This document shows positions 9,349 through 19,979 of a stretch of 64,000 nucleotides of DNA, in pieces. The stretch is from JAICYJ01 sp963797565 (lineage in GTDB: Bacteria > Actinomycetota > Thermoleophilia > Gaiellales > JAICJC01), in contig CAWCPM010000018.1 of assembly GCA_963797565.1 (NCBI GenBank), positions 1-64,000 on the forward strand, written 5' to 3'. Both the position numbers and the translations under genes were made by a program. How positions within the stretch are numbered: position 1 is the stretch's first letter; every line of letters starts with the position of its first letter. Under the pieces are notes generated by a model. It was not told where the DNA came from. It did not search any database and was given only the letters and a program-made list of their open reading frames with translations.

Positions 9349-11062
9349 ATGCAGCACGCACGACGTCACGGACTCATGACCAGTGCGTGTTTGGTGTTGC
9401 TGGTGGGCGTGCTGGCCGGCTGCGGCGGGAGCTCCTCGTCGTCGTCCGGTGGATCGAGCGGCTCCGGGTCGGCGACCGGGCATAAGGGCGGGACGATGGT
9501 GCTTGCCTGGAACGGCATCGGCAGCTCGATCGACCCGGCGGTCGACTACGACCAGAACTGGACGCTGCTGAACCTGATCTATGACGGGCTGCTGACCTGG
9601 AAGAAGGTGGGCGGATCGGACGGCAACACGCTTGTCCCCGACCTCGCGCAGGAGATCCCCAAGGCGACCGACGGGGGCAAGACGTACGTCTTCCATCTGC
9701 GGCCCGGCATCATGTACTCCGACGGCACGGCCGTGAAGGCCAGTGACTTCCTGCGCGCGATCGAGCGGGAGTTCACTGTCCCCGGGCCGGTCGGCTCGTT
9801 CTACCAGGGCATCGTCGGCGGCGACGCCTGCGCCAAGACACCCAAGACGTGCGACCTGTCGAAGGGGATCGTGGCCGACGACGCCGCCGGCACCGTCACG
9901 TTCCACCTGGTCTCCCCCGATCCCGACTTCCTGCAGAAGCTGGCACTGCCGTTCGGCTACGCGGTGCCCTCGAACACTCCCGACAAAGAGGTCGGCCCCT
10001 CCAACCCGCTGCCCGCGACCGGGCCTTACATGATCGATCACTACACGCCCAACCAGGAGATCCTGCTGGTGCGCAATCCCAAGTTCCACGAGTGGTCGAA
10101 GGACGCCCAGCCGCAGGGCTACCCGGACAAGATCGACATCCGGCTGTCGCTGACCAGCGAGGCCGAGGTGACGATGGTCGAGCAGGGCCAGGCCGACTGG
10201 ATGTACGACCAGCCGCCCTCCGACCGGCTGAACGAGATCGCCACCCAGTACACGAACCAGGTGCACCTGAACCCGGTGCCGCAGGTCTACCACATGGCCA
10301 TGAACACGCGGGTGGCGCCGTTCGACAACGTCAAGGTGCGCCAGGCCCTCAACTACGCGACCGACCGGGCCGCGATCATCAAGGCCTGGGGCGGCCCGCA
10401 GGTGGCCACGCCGACCTGCCAGATCCTGCCGCCGGACTTCCCCGGCTACGCGGCCTACTGCCCCTACACCACGAACCCCGGCGACGGCACGTGGCACGGC
10501 GCCGACATGGCAAGGCCAGCAGCTGATGCCGAGTCCGGCACGAAGGGCCAGAAGGTGGCCGTGATCTGCACGCCGGACGAGGCCAGCAAGGCTATCTGCC
10601 TGTACTTCGTATCGCTGCTCAAGCAGCTCGGCTACGACTCGTCGATCAAGGTGCTGAGCGCCGCCGTGGAGTACCCCTACGTGCAGGACTCGAGCAACAA
10701 GGCCCAGATCAGCTTCAGCTACTGGTATCCGGACTACCCGTCCGGCGCCGACTGGTTCGACGTCGTCGTTGGCTGTAACGGTTTCCACCCGAACAGCACC
10801 GCCAGCGCCAACCTGTCGGAGTTCTGCGACCCCGACGATCCAGAAGATGACGGAGAAGGCGATCCAGACCAGCGTCACCGACCAGGCCGCGGCAAACGAG
10901 CAGTGGAAGGCCGTGGACAAGGCCACGACCGACCAGGCGCCATGGGTGTCGCTGTTCCTTCCCAAGCACATCGACTTCGTGTCGGCGCGCGTCGGCAACT
11001 ACATCTTCGACCCCAACGTGCTGGTGGGCGGCATCCTGATCGACCAAGCCTGGGTGAAGTAG
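9349..11062 (+). CDS. ABC transporter substrate-binding lipoprotein, peptide type (family 5), frameshifted near the C-terminus
   Basis: A GGGAGG site precedes the ATG. The lipoprotein signal (MTSACLVLLVGVLAGCGG) is followed by a Ser/Gly linker and an SBP family 5 domain (Dpp/Opp/nickel type), with the usual LAWNGIGSSIDPA, NLIYDGLL, YVFHLRPGIMYSDGT, NPLPATGPYMI and VRQALNYATDR. At a run of four Cs (10830-10833) the frame is lost. Reading three Cs restores the expected end (TIQKMTEKAIQ to GGILIDQAWVK, stop 11060-11062), about 570 residues. The odd segment ADMARPAADAES (10504-10533) also looks locally damaged. It feeds the permeases directly downstream. Confidence 0.88.
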
Positions 11063-11072
11063 CCCTTCACCG

Positions 11073-12125
11073 ATGTCGACCGTCGGAGGGCTCGAGCACC
11101 CGATTGACCCGCTCGCGGACGCGCCGCCCGAGGGCTGGGTCGCCGGTCGCAGCCCGTGGGCGCTGGCCGGTCACAAGCTGGTGCGAAACCGGATGGCGAT
11201 GGCCGCCCTGGCCGTGTTTCTGGGGATCGTGGTGGTGTCGTTCATGGGGCCGTTCTACGCCGACCACATAGCCCACACCGACCCGTTCACCAGCCAGCTG
11301 ACGGCCACGACGGTGATCAACGGCAAGAAGGTGGAGGTGCTGCAGCAGGGCGGCGGCGTGCTGAAGCTGGGAGAGACGCCGATCGGCCCCACCTGGCAGC
11401 GCAACTACTTCCTGGGCGCCGACAGCCAGGGCCGCGACGTGGCCGCGCGCGTGCTCTACGGCGGCCGCACGTCGCTCACGATCGGGATCGGGTCGGCCGT
11501 GATCTGCAGCCTGCTCGCGATCATCGTGGGGATGCTGGCCGGCTTCTACGGCGGGGTCACCGACAGCATCATCTCGCGCGGGCTGGACGTGGTCTGGGCG
11601 TTCCCGGTGTACCTGCTGGCGATCTCGATCGCGACCGTGCTGCTGACCCAGGGCCTGAAGATCGGGCCGGTGTCGGTGAGCGCCTCCAGCCTGTGGCTGC
11701 CGACCCTGATCATCGCCGTCATCTACGTGCCCTACGTGGCACGGCCGGTGCGCGGCGCCGTGCTGTCGGTGCGCGAGAAGGAGTTCATCGAGGCCGCCAT
11801 CGCCCAGGGCGCGTCCAACCGGCGGCTGATCTTCAACGAGATCCTGCCCAACGTGATCACGGTGCTGATCGTGCTGCTGCCGCTGATGATCGCCACCACC
11901 ATCCTCACCGAGTCGGCGCTCTCGTACCTGTCGATCGGCGTGCAGCCGCCGAACGCCAGCTGGGGCACGATCATCGACGACGGCCAGCAGCTGCTGTACA
12001 CGCGGCCGTGGGTGGCGATCGCGCCCGGCATCATGATCGTGCTGACGGTGCTGTCGCTGAACGTGCTGGGAGACGGCGTGCGCGACGCGCTCGACCCCCG
12101 GGCAAAGCTGCGGATCAAGGACTGA
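11073..12125 (+). CDS. ABC transporter permease, DppC/OppC type
   Basis: The 350-residue protein has a cytoplasmic N-terminus, one helix (MAALAVFLGIVVVSFMG), a long extracytoplasmic loop, and the BPD_transp_1 core. The ATPase-contacting EAA loop reads EKEFIEAAIAQGASNRRL. The loop residues YFLGADSQGRDVAARVLYGG are typical of DppC-type permeases. It starts 10 bp after the binding-protein gene and is followed by the DppB-type partner 3 bp later, the reverse of the usual B-then-C order. Confidence 0.93.
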   Translation: MSTVGGLEHPIDPLADAPPEGWVAGRSPWALAGHKLVRNRMAMAALAVFLGIVVVSFMGPFYADHIAHTDPFTSQLTATTVINGKKVEVLQQGGGVLKLGETPIGPTWQRNYFLGADSQGRDVAARVLYGGRTSLTIGIGSAVICSLLAIIVGMLAGFYGGVTDSIISRGLDVVWAFPVYLLAISIATVLLTQGLKIGPVSVSASSLWLPTLIIAVIYVPYVARPVRGAVLSVREKEFIEAAIAQGASNRRLIFNEILPNVITVLIVLLPLMIATTILTESALSYLSIGVQPPNASWGTIIDDGQQLLYTRPWVAIAPGIMIVLTVLSLNVLGDGVRDALDPRAKLRIKD

Positions 12126-12128
12126 CGG

Positions 12129-13096
<968 letters not shown>

Positions 13097-13100
<4 letters not shown>

Positions 13101-14106
13101 GCGGGCCGCCGCTGCTCGAGGTGCGCGACCTGAGCGTGTCGTTCCGCACGCAGGACGGCACGGTGCACGCCGTGGACAACGTCTCGTTCACGGTCAACCG
13201 CGGCGAGGTGCTGGGCATCGTGGGCGAGTCCGGCTCCGGCAAGAGCGTGACCGCGATGACGCTGATGCGGCTGATCCTCGACCAGAACGCCGTGTTCTCC
13301 GGCGAGGTCTGTTCGACGGGCGCGACCTGATGCAGCTATCCCAGCGCGACATGCTGCAGGTGCGCGGCACCAGGATCGCGATGATCTTCCAGGATCCGAT
13401 GACGTCGCTGAACCCGGTCTACCGGGTCGGCTGGCAGATCGAGGAGCAGCTGCGCGCGCACGAGAGCATGTCCGCGAAACAGGCGCGCAGGCGCACGCTC
13501 GAGCTGCTGGGCGCCGTCGGCATCCCCAACCCGCAGGCGCGCGTCGACGACTACCCGCACCAGTTCTCGGGTGGCATGCGCCAGCGCGTGATGATCGCGA
13601 TGGGCATCTCGTGCAACCCCGACGTGCTGATCGCCGATGAGCCGACCACGGCCTCGACGTCACCATCCAGGCCCAGATCCTCGAGTTGATCGGGAGCCTG
13701 CAGCGCGAGTTCGACTCGGCCGTGGTGCTGATCACGCACGACCTGGGCGTCGTTGCCGAGGTGGCAAACAGGGTGGCGGTGATGTACGCGGGCCGGATCG
13801 TCGAGTACGCCGAGGTGGGCGAGCTGTTCCGCGGCCCGCAGCACCCCTACACCTGGGGGCTGCTGGGATCGATCTCCCGGATGGACCGGCCCCGGCAGAG
13901 GCGGCTGGCGGCCATCACGGGCCAGCCGCCCTCGCTGATCTCGCTGCCGGCGGGCTGCAGCTTCCGGCCGCGGTGCCCGCACGCCTTCGATCGCTGCCGG
14001 CCGAGCGGCCTGCGCTCGAGGCGCGGTCGGGGTCTGGCCACCTGGACGCCTGCTTCCTGCCGGCCGACGAGAAGCTGGCGCGGCAGGTCGCGGAGCCGGA
14101 GGCGTC

Positions 14107-14110
<4 letters not shown>
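13097..14110 (+). CDS. ABC transporter ATPase, DppD/OppD type, three single-base breaks
   Basis: The intended protein of about 338 residues carries Walker A (GESGSGKS), Q-loop (FQDPMTSLNP), signature (FSGGMRQRV), Walker B (LIADEPTTA) and the C-terminal oligopeptide/dipeptide domain with its Cys pair (CSFRPRCPHAFDRC). Three single missing bases interrupt it. All sit where a C run would be one longer: near 13309 (GEV-LFDGRDL), near 13652 (TTA-LDVTIQAQ) and near 13997 (DRC-PAERPALEA). The total is 3 bases, so the original frame is regained before the TGA at 14108-14110. It overlaps both neighbours by 4 bp and works with the downstream DppF-type subunit. Confidence 0.88.
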
Positions 14111-15102
<992 letters not shown>

Positions 15103-15166
15103 CAGGCGAAGGTGGCTGGAAGACCGCGTCCAGTGTGATGTCGCCGGGCCTCAACGTAGGCGCCGA

Positions 15167-15694
15167 TCAGGAGAGGGCGATGAGGATGATCGGAGCGAGG
15201 CCGACGAGCACTCCAAGGCCTGCCCCGGCGAGCACGTCTGACGGGTAGTGCGCGCCGACATAGACGCGGCTTGCTGCCATGACGAGCGCCATCGCGATCC
15301 ACGCTGGTGCGAATGTTGGGGCGACGATGAGAAGCGCGCAGGCCGCGGCGGCGGCGGTCGCGGCATGGCCGGAGGGGAAGGAGGTGCTTCGCAGCGGCCG
15401 CACCAGCAGCGAGATGTGGTCTGGACGTTTGCGCGCTGCCAGATGTTTGACGAGACCCGCGCTGAGCGCGGCGACGACGACCCGGCGCAGCTCGCCGGCC
15501 AGCAGCTCCACCCGGTCGGCCTCTATCAGGACGTTGATGACGAACGCGCTCCCGGTCTGTCGCTGGCAGTTGAGGCAGTGGCAACAGTGTGTTACCAGTG
15601 GGTCCGAGGTGAGCCGGTAGCGGACATCTCCACACGAGCAACCGCCCTCGGATGGGAAGCTCTTGGCCACGACCGCATTCTGCCAGCGCGACAT
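15167..15694 (-). CDS. chimeric frame: GFA/Mss4-like N-terminus joined to a PAP2 phosphatase C-terminus
   Basis: From the ATG at 15694 (preceded by GGTGGTGAG) about 65 residues look like the start of a GFA (DUF636, Mss4-like) zinc protein: GGCSCGDVRYRL, HCCHCLNCQRQTGSAF, RVELLAGEL. The frame then passes without a stop into the second half of a membrane PAP2 phosphatase. All three catalytic motifs are there: KHLAARKRP, SFPSGHA and SRVYVGAHYPSDV, with hydrophobic helices between them. GFA proteins normally continue about 60-70 residues, and PAP2 proteins normally have several helices before the first motif. Each partner is thus truncated at the junction near 15490. Either a deletion fused two genes or the assembly joined them. 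Confidence 0.7.
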   Translation of the reverse strand: MSRWQNAVVAKSFPSEGGCSCGDVRYRLTSDPLVTHCCHCLNCQRQTGSAFVINVLIEADRVELLAGELRRVVVAALSAGLVKHLAARKRPDHISLLVRPLRSTSFPSGHAATAAAAACALLIVAPTFAPAWIAMALVMAASRVYVGAHYPSDVLAGAGLGVLVGLAPIILIALS

Positions 15695-15769
15695 GCTCAC
15701 CACCAAGCCCACTTGGCTTAGCCGCCAGACACCTCGCGCGCACCGGAACGCGACTGCGTGCGAACGGCG

Positions 15770-15775
15770 TAGGAT
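15770..15775 (+). promoter_or_regulatory. -10 box of the leaderless MFS gene
   Basis: TAGGAT lies 6 nt before the GTG start at 15782. No ribosome binding site is visible. Confidence 0.45.
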
Positions 15776-15781
15776 CGTGAA

Positions 15782-17578
15782 GTGCTGAGCCGATTGGCGC
15801 CTCTCGCGAAGCTGACGCGAAACCCGACGCTGCGGCGATGCGGTATCGGTTTCGCGCTGTTCAACGCAGCCGAGTACGGCGAGTGGATCGCCGTGCTGGT
15901 CTACGCCTATAACCAGGGTGGAGCAAAGGCCAGCGGCATCCTCGCGGCCGCGCAGCTCATGCCGTGCGTCGTCATCGCCCCGCTGCTGGCCACGTTCGCG
16001 GACCGCTACCAGGCCGGGTGGGTGCTCGTGGCCGGCTACGCGGCGCAGGCTGTGGGCATGGGACTGCTGGCGATCGCGCTGCTCGCACACGGTCCGCCCT
16101 CGGTCGTCTACGTGTTTGCGATCCTGGCAGCACCCGCGTTCAACGCGACGCGGCCGACCATGAACGTGGTTCTGCCGGCCGCCGTGCACACACCCGACGA
16201 GCTGACCGCCGGGAACGCCGCGCTGGGCTGGATCGAGAGCGCCGGCATCATGGTCGGCCCGATCGTGGCCGCCGGTGTGATCGCCATCGGCGGGCCCGGC
16301 TGGGTGGTGGCGGCGTTCGCCGTCGCCATGCTGGTTGCCACCTGGGTGTCGTTGCCGTTGACGAGATCGCTTCCGCCGGCAGAACCGGGCGACGTGGGCT
16401 CGCCGATCGCAGACACGGTCGACGGGTTCCGCGCGCTCAAGGGCGAGCGCGGCACGGCGGTGTTGATGGGCGTGCTCACCTCCCAGTCGCTGTACCTCGG
16501 CGCGATGGACGTGCTGTTCGTGGTGCTCGCGCTCAACGAGCTCGACATCGGGCAGTCCGGCGTGGGCATCCTGAACGCCGTCTTCGGCGCCGGCGGCCTG
16601 CTGGCCGTGTTCGTCACGGTGGGCCTGGTCGGCCGGCGGCGCCTGGCGCCTCCGCTGGTCGCCGCAGCCCTGCTCATGGGCGCATCGGTCGCCCTGATCG
16701 CGGTCTGGCCGCGGGTGGCGATCACGATCCCGCTGCTGCTGCTCGCGAACGTCGGGCGCAGCCTGTTCGACGTGTCCGGCCGCACGCTGCTTCAGCGCAC
16801 GGGGACGCCCGCCGTCCTGGGCCGCATCTTCGGCGTGATCGAGAGCGTCGACATGCTCGGCCTGTCGCTGGGCTCGCTGGTGGTGCCGATCCTGATCAGC
16901 CTGGGCGGCACCAAGGCCGCGATCGTTGGTGTGGGGGCGATCATGCCGTTGGTGACGCTCGTGCTGCTGCCGGCGATCCTGCGCGCAGACGCCAGGGCGA
17001 CCGTGCCCATCGTCCAGATCGGGCTGCTGCGCGCGATGGCGCTGTTCCGGCCGCTGCCGCCGCCTCAGATGGAGGCCGTCGCGCGCATGCTGGAGCCGCG
17101 CCACGCCCCGGCCGGCGAGGTGCTGATCCGGGAGGGCGAGCCCGGCGACCTGTTCTATCTGGTCGCCGACGGGGAGGTGGCCGTCACCACCGCGGCCGGG
17201 TTCACGACGACGCTCCGCCGCGGCGAGGGCTTCGGCGAGATCGCGCTGCTGAACGACACCCCGCGTACCGCCACGGTGACGGCGTCCAGCGACGCCAGCC
17301 TCTACACGCTCGGCCGCGAGGAGTTCCTGACGGCGATCACCGGCATGGCCGACGTCCACGGCGCCGCGCGCACGATGGCCTCCGAGCGCCTGGCGCAGCA
17401 GACCGCCACAGCTAGGCCCCGCGATCGAAGCGCTGCTCCTCGTCGACCGTGCGCTCGGCCGTCGGGATCGCCTCCAGCCGCTCGTCCGGGATCGGATCGC
17501 CGCTGTCGATCGAGAGCCCGAACCGGCCCTCTGCCAGCCGCTGCTCGGCCCGCTCCACCGCGGCCAGCTGGTCGTTGA
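15782..17578 (+). CDS. MFS transporter fused to a cyclic-nucleotide-binding domain
   Basis: Residues 1-410 form a 12-helix major facilitator (FNAAEYGEWIAVLVYAYNQG, FADRYQAGW, later RTLLQRTGTPAVLGRIFG). Residues about 420-535 form a cNMP-binding beta-roll (LEPRHAPAGEVLIREGEPGD, LVADGEVAV, GEGFGEIALLNDTPRTATV), including the GEIALL-RTATV phosphate-binding cassette. This suggests transport gated or sensed by a cyclic nucleotide. The GTG start is leaderless. The protein tail after ASERLAQQTATA becomes Arg/Pro-rich and runs antisense into the next gene; a TAG just one frame away at 17413-17415 suggests that the true end is there and one base is missing. Confidence 0.85.
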   Translation: MLSRLAPLAKLTRNPTLRRCGIGFALFNAAEYGEWIAVLVYAYNQGGAKASGILAAAQLMPCVVIAPLLATFADRYQAGWVLVAGYAAQAVGMGLLAIALLAHGPPSVVYVFAILAAPAFNATRPTMNVVLPAAVHTPDELTAGNAALGWIESAGIMVGPIVAAGVIAIGGPGWVVAAFAVAMLVATWVSLPLTRSLPPAEPGDVGSPIADTVDGFRALKGERGTAVLMGVLTSQSLYLGAMDVLFVVLALNELDIGQSGVGILNAVFGAGGLLAVFVTVGLVGRRRLAPPLVAAALLMGASVALIAVWPRVAITIPLLLLANVGRSLFDVSGRTLLQRTGTPAVLGRIFGVIESVDMLGLSLGSLVVPILISLGGTKAAIVGVGAIMPLVTLVLLPAILRADARATVPIVQIGLLRAMALFRPLPPPQMEAVARMLEPRHAPAGEVLIREGEPGDLFYLVADGEVAVTTAAGFTTTLRRGEGFGEIALLNDTPRTATVTASSDASLYTLGREEFLTAITGMADVHGAARTMASERLAQQTATARPRDRSAAPRRPCARPSGSPPAARPGSDRRCRSRARTGPLPAAARPAPPRPAGR

Positions 17579-17747
17579 GGTCGTCGCTTCTGCCCTCGTC
17601 GAACTCGTTCTGGTACGTGTCGGTGGCGTTGTCGGCGTCGTCCGCCGTGGACTCGTCGTCGGTGGTGACAACGGTGCTCGTTGCCAGCGCCTGCTCGATC
17701 CGTCGCCGCTCCTCCGCCAGCAGCTCCCGTGCGCGATCATCGTCCAT
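17412..17747 (-). CDS. TraR/DksA-like protein without zinc-finger cysteines
   Basis: The 111-residue acidic protein has a coiled-coil-like N-terminus (DDDRARELLAEERRRIEQAL), a DQLAAVERAEQRLAEGRFG block typical of the DksA/TraR family (ALxRIexGtYG) and a C-terminal PIPDERLEAIPTAERTV similar to the family's I-xxxRLxAxP-A. The four cysteines of the zinc finger are absent: SIDSGDPIP stands where C-xC-G-xI is usual. Such Cys-less members are common in actinobacteria. Its role at RNA polymerase is inferred from the family only. Its 3' end overlaps the MFS tail. Confidence 0.75.
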   Translation of the reverse strand: MDDDRARELLAEERRRIEQALATSTVVTTDDESTADDADNATDTYQNEFDEGRSDDLNDQLAAVERAEQRLAEGRFGLSIDSGDPIPDERLEAIPTAERTVDEEQRFDRGA

Positions 17748-17857
17748 CCGGTCCCCCTTGGTCGGCGTTCGTCGGTGCCCCGCATTCTGGCACGGACCGG
17801 CCCGAGCCCGCGCACGGCCGTCGCTATGCTCGGGGCGTCGACGGAAAGGGATGCAAG

Positions 17858-18631
17858 ATGAGCGAGGGGCGACTGCAGGGCAAGTCGATCGTCATCACCG
17901 GCGCGGCCTCCGGGCTGGGCCGGGCCATGGCCCTGACCTTCGCCGCCGAGGGCGCCGACGTCGTGGTCGGCGACGTGCGACCGGACCCCCGCGAGGGTGG
18001 TGAGCCGACCGTCGATCTGATCCACCAGGCCGGCGGCAGCGGCATCTTCGTCGAGGCCGACGCCTCGAGGTGGGACGACATCGACCGGCTGGTCACGACG
18101 GCGGTCGAGCGGCACGGCCGCCTGGACGTGATGGTGAACAACGCGATCGTCGCCGGCCGCCACTCGAAGGGGCTGCTGGAGACCGAGCCCGAGGACTGGG
18201 ATGCGATCATGGACGTGGGCCTGCGCGGCGTGTTCCTCTGCTGTAAGCGCGCCGTCCAGCAGATGCTCGGCCAGCAGCCGGTGGCAGAGGCGCGCGGACG
18301 CATCATCAACATCTCCTCGCAGCACGGCATGATCGGCGCGCCCGGCCACGTCGCCTACTGCACCGCCAAGGGCGGCGTCATCAACCTCACCCATCAGCTG
18401 GCCGTCGACTTCGGCCCGCAGGGCGTGATCGTGAACGGCCTCGCGCCCGGCAAGATTCTCGTGCGCCAGGATTCCGACGAGGTGCTGGCCTACTCGCACG
18501 CGCGCACGCCGTTTTCCCGATTGGGACGGCCCGCCGACGTCGCCGCCGCCGCGCTGTTCCTGGCCTCCGACGAGTGCACGTACGTCAGCGGCATCAACCT
18601 GCTGGTCGACGGCGGGTGGATGGCCTACTAG
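17858..18631 (+). CDS. SDR family oxidoreductase (copy 1)
   Basis: The 257-residue classical short-chain dehydrogenase has the cofactor motif TGAASGLG (residues about 13-20), NNA (VMVNNAIV), catalytic Ser in INISSQHG and Tyr/Lys in YCTAKGG. The ATG at 17858 follows GGAAAGGG. Acidic residues after beta-2 (VGDVRPDP) favour NAD. It shares with the convergent SDR at 18628 the unusual elements GGEPT, EPEDWDA and GRIINI-SQHGM, so the two are paralogs. The genes' stop codons share CTAG. The substrate is unknown; the context is a catabolic locus. Confidence 0.92.
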   Translation: MSEGRLQGKSIVITGAASGLGRAMALTFAAEGADVVVGDVRPDPREGGEPTVDLIHQAGGSGIFVEADASRWDDIDRLVTTAVERHGRLDVMVNNAIVAGRHSKGLLETEPEDWDAIMDVGLRGVFLCCKRAVQQMLGQQPVAEARGRIINISSQHGMIGAPGHVAYCTAKGGVINLTHQLAVDFGPQGVIVNGLAPGKILVRQDSDEVLAYSHARTPFSRLGRPADVAAAALFLASDECTYVSGINLLVDGGWMAY

Positions 18632-19398
18632 TACGCGCTCCAGCCTCCGTCCACCATCAGGTTGCTGCCGCTCACGTAGCTGGCCTGGTTTGCCAGAAAC
18701 GACACCGCCGCGGCCACGTCCTCGGAACGGCCCAGCCGCGCGAACGGCGTACGCGACCGCACGTAGGCCAGGCCCTCCTCGCTGGCGCTGAGGTCGCCGG
18801 GCGTGCCGGTCACGATCTTGCCGGGCGCGACTCCGTTGCAGATGATGCCCTGCGGCCCGTAGTCGACCGCGATCTGGCGCGTCATCTGGATCAGGCCGCC
18901 CTTGCCGACGCTGTAGGTGAAGTGCCCCGGGCACCCGACCATCCCGTGCTGCGAGGTGATGTTGATGATCCGCCCGCGGGCGTCGCCGTCCAGCGGCTGG
19001 GTCAGCATCTGGCGCACCGCCGCCCGGCACAGCAGGTACGCGCCGCGCAGGTTCACGGCCATCATCGCGTCCCAGTCCTCGGGCTCGGTGTCCAGCAACG
19101 GTTTGGACTCGGACCCGGCCAGCACGGCGTTGTTCACCAGCACGTCCAGCGTACCCACGCGCTTCACCGCCGTCGCGACCAGCCCGGCGCAGTCGTCCGG
19201 TGAGGCAACGTCGGCCGCCACGTGCACGGCGCTGCCGCCGCTTGCCAGGATCACGTCCTCGGTGGGCTCGCCGCCGGTTATCGGATCGCGCCGGATGTCG
19301 GCCAGCACGACGTCGAACCCGTCGGTCGCCAGCCGGATCGCGACCGCCCGGCCGATGCCGGAGGACGACCCCGTGACGATCGCGCTGCGCATGCTCAT
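18628..19398 (-). CDS. SDR family oxidoreductase (copy 2)
   Basis: The 256-residue protein starts at the ATG at 19398 after GGAAGGTGGGGG; the frame is open to 19446. It shows TGSSSGIG, NNAV, catalytic Ser (INITSQHG) and Tyr-Lys (YSVGKGG). LADIRRDP suggests NAD preference. Close resemblance to the SDR at 17858 indicates a duplication arranged tail to tail. It is divergent from the TudS-related gene, with only 32 bp between the start codons, so the two promoters must overlap. Confidence 0.92.
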   Translation of the reverse strand: MSMRSAIVTGSSSGIGRAVAIRLATDGFDVVLADIRRDPITGGEPTEDVILASGGSAVHVAADVASPDDCAGLVATAVKRVGTLDVLVNNAVLAGSESKPLLDTEPEDWDAMMAVNLRGAYLLCRAAVRQMLTQPLDGDARGRIINITSQHGMVGCPGHFTYSVGKGGLIQMTRQIAVDYGPQGIICNGVAPGKIVTGTPGDLSASEEGLAYVRSRTPFARLGRSEDVAAAVSFLANQASYVSGSNLMVDGGWSAY

Positions 19399-19418
19399 AT
19401 CCCCCACCTTCCTGTTCC

Positions 19419-19424
19419 TATACT
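19419..19424 (+). promoter_or_regulatory. -10 box of the leaderless TudS-related gene
   Basis: TATACT is 6 nt before the ATG at 19431, inside the 32-bp divergent intergenic space. Confidence 0.5.
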
Positions 19425-19430
19425 GCCGGG

Positions 19431-19979
19431 ATGCCCGGCGTCGCATTCGTCGCTCACTGCCTGCTCAACCAGAACTCGAAGACCGACGGCGGCGCCCGCT
19501 GCCCCGGCGTCTACTCGCCGCTGGTCGACGAGCTGCGGGAGCGCGGCTGGCGCATCGAGCAGATGCCCTGCCCGGAACTGGCATTCACCGGACTCAACCG
19601 CTTCTGGGCGGTGCGCGAGCAGTACGACACCACCGCCTTTCGCCGCCACTGCCGCCGCATCGCCGCCGCCGTGGCCGGCGCGATCGAGGTGCACGTCGCC
19701 CGCGGAGACGATGTGATCCTGGTCGGCATCGACGGCAGCCCCTCGATGGGCGTGCACGTGACCAGCTCCGACCCGGCCCGCGGTGGCCGCCCCGAGTGGC
19801 CGGACGGCGCACCGGAGCTCTCGCCCGGCAGCGGCATCTTCCTCGAGGAGCTGACCGCCGAGCTGGCCGAGCGCGGCGTCACCGCGCCGCGCGCGATGGG
19901 CGTGTCGCACCAGCTGCCCACGCACGATCCGTCCGAGGAGCGGGCGCAGCTGGTCGCGCTGATGGAAGGCGGCGGATAG
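19431..19979 (+). CDS. TudS-related putative desulfidase (CD3072-like)
   Basis: The 182-residue protein opens with VAFVAHCLLNQNSK, the hallmark of the CD3072-type relatives of thiouracil desulfidase TudS (DUF523 group). Cys10, Cys24 (ARCPG) and Cys47 (QMPCPEL) are candidates for iron-sulfur ligands. Central GIDGSPSMGVHVTSSDP resembles the G-xGSPScG motif of the family, with Met in place of the usual Cys. TudS removes sulfur from thiouracil, and a related reaction is possible here but not proven. It is followed by a coupled small gene and sits next to a cyclic-amide hydrolase. Confidence 0.75.
   Translation: MPGVAFVAHCLLNQNSKTDGGARCPGVYSPLVDELRERGWRIEQMPCPELAFTGLNRFWAVREQYDTTAFRRHCRRIAAAVAGAIEVHVARGDDVILVGIDGSPSMGVHVTSSDPARGGRPEWPDGAPELSPGSGIFLEELTAELAERGVTAPRAMGVSHQLPTHDPSEERAQLVALMEGGG

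Noticed and set aside
15700..19030. Very long minus-strand open frame continuing upstream of the GFA-PAP2 gene
   Set aside because: It runs antisense through the MFS, DksA-like and SDR genes, is Arg/Gln/His-rich and low in sense content. Only the last 175 codons are coding.
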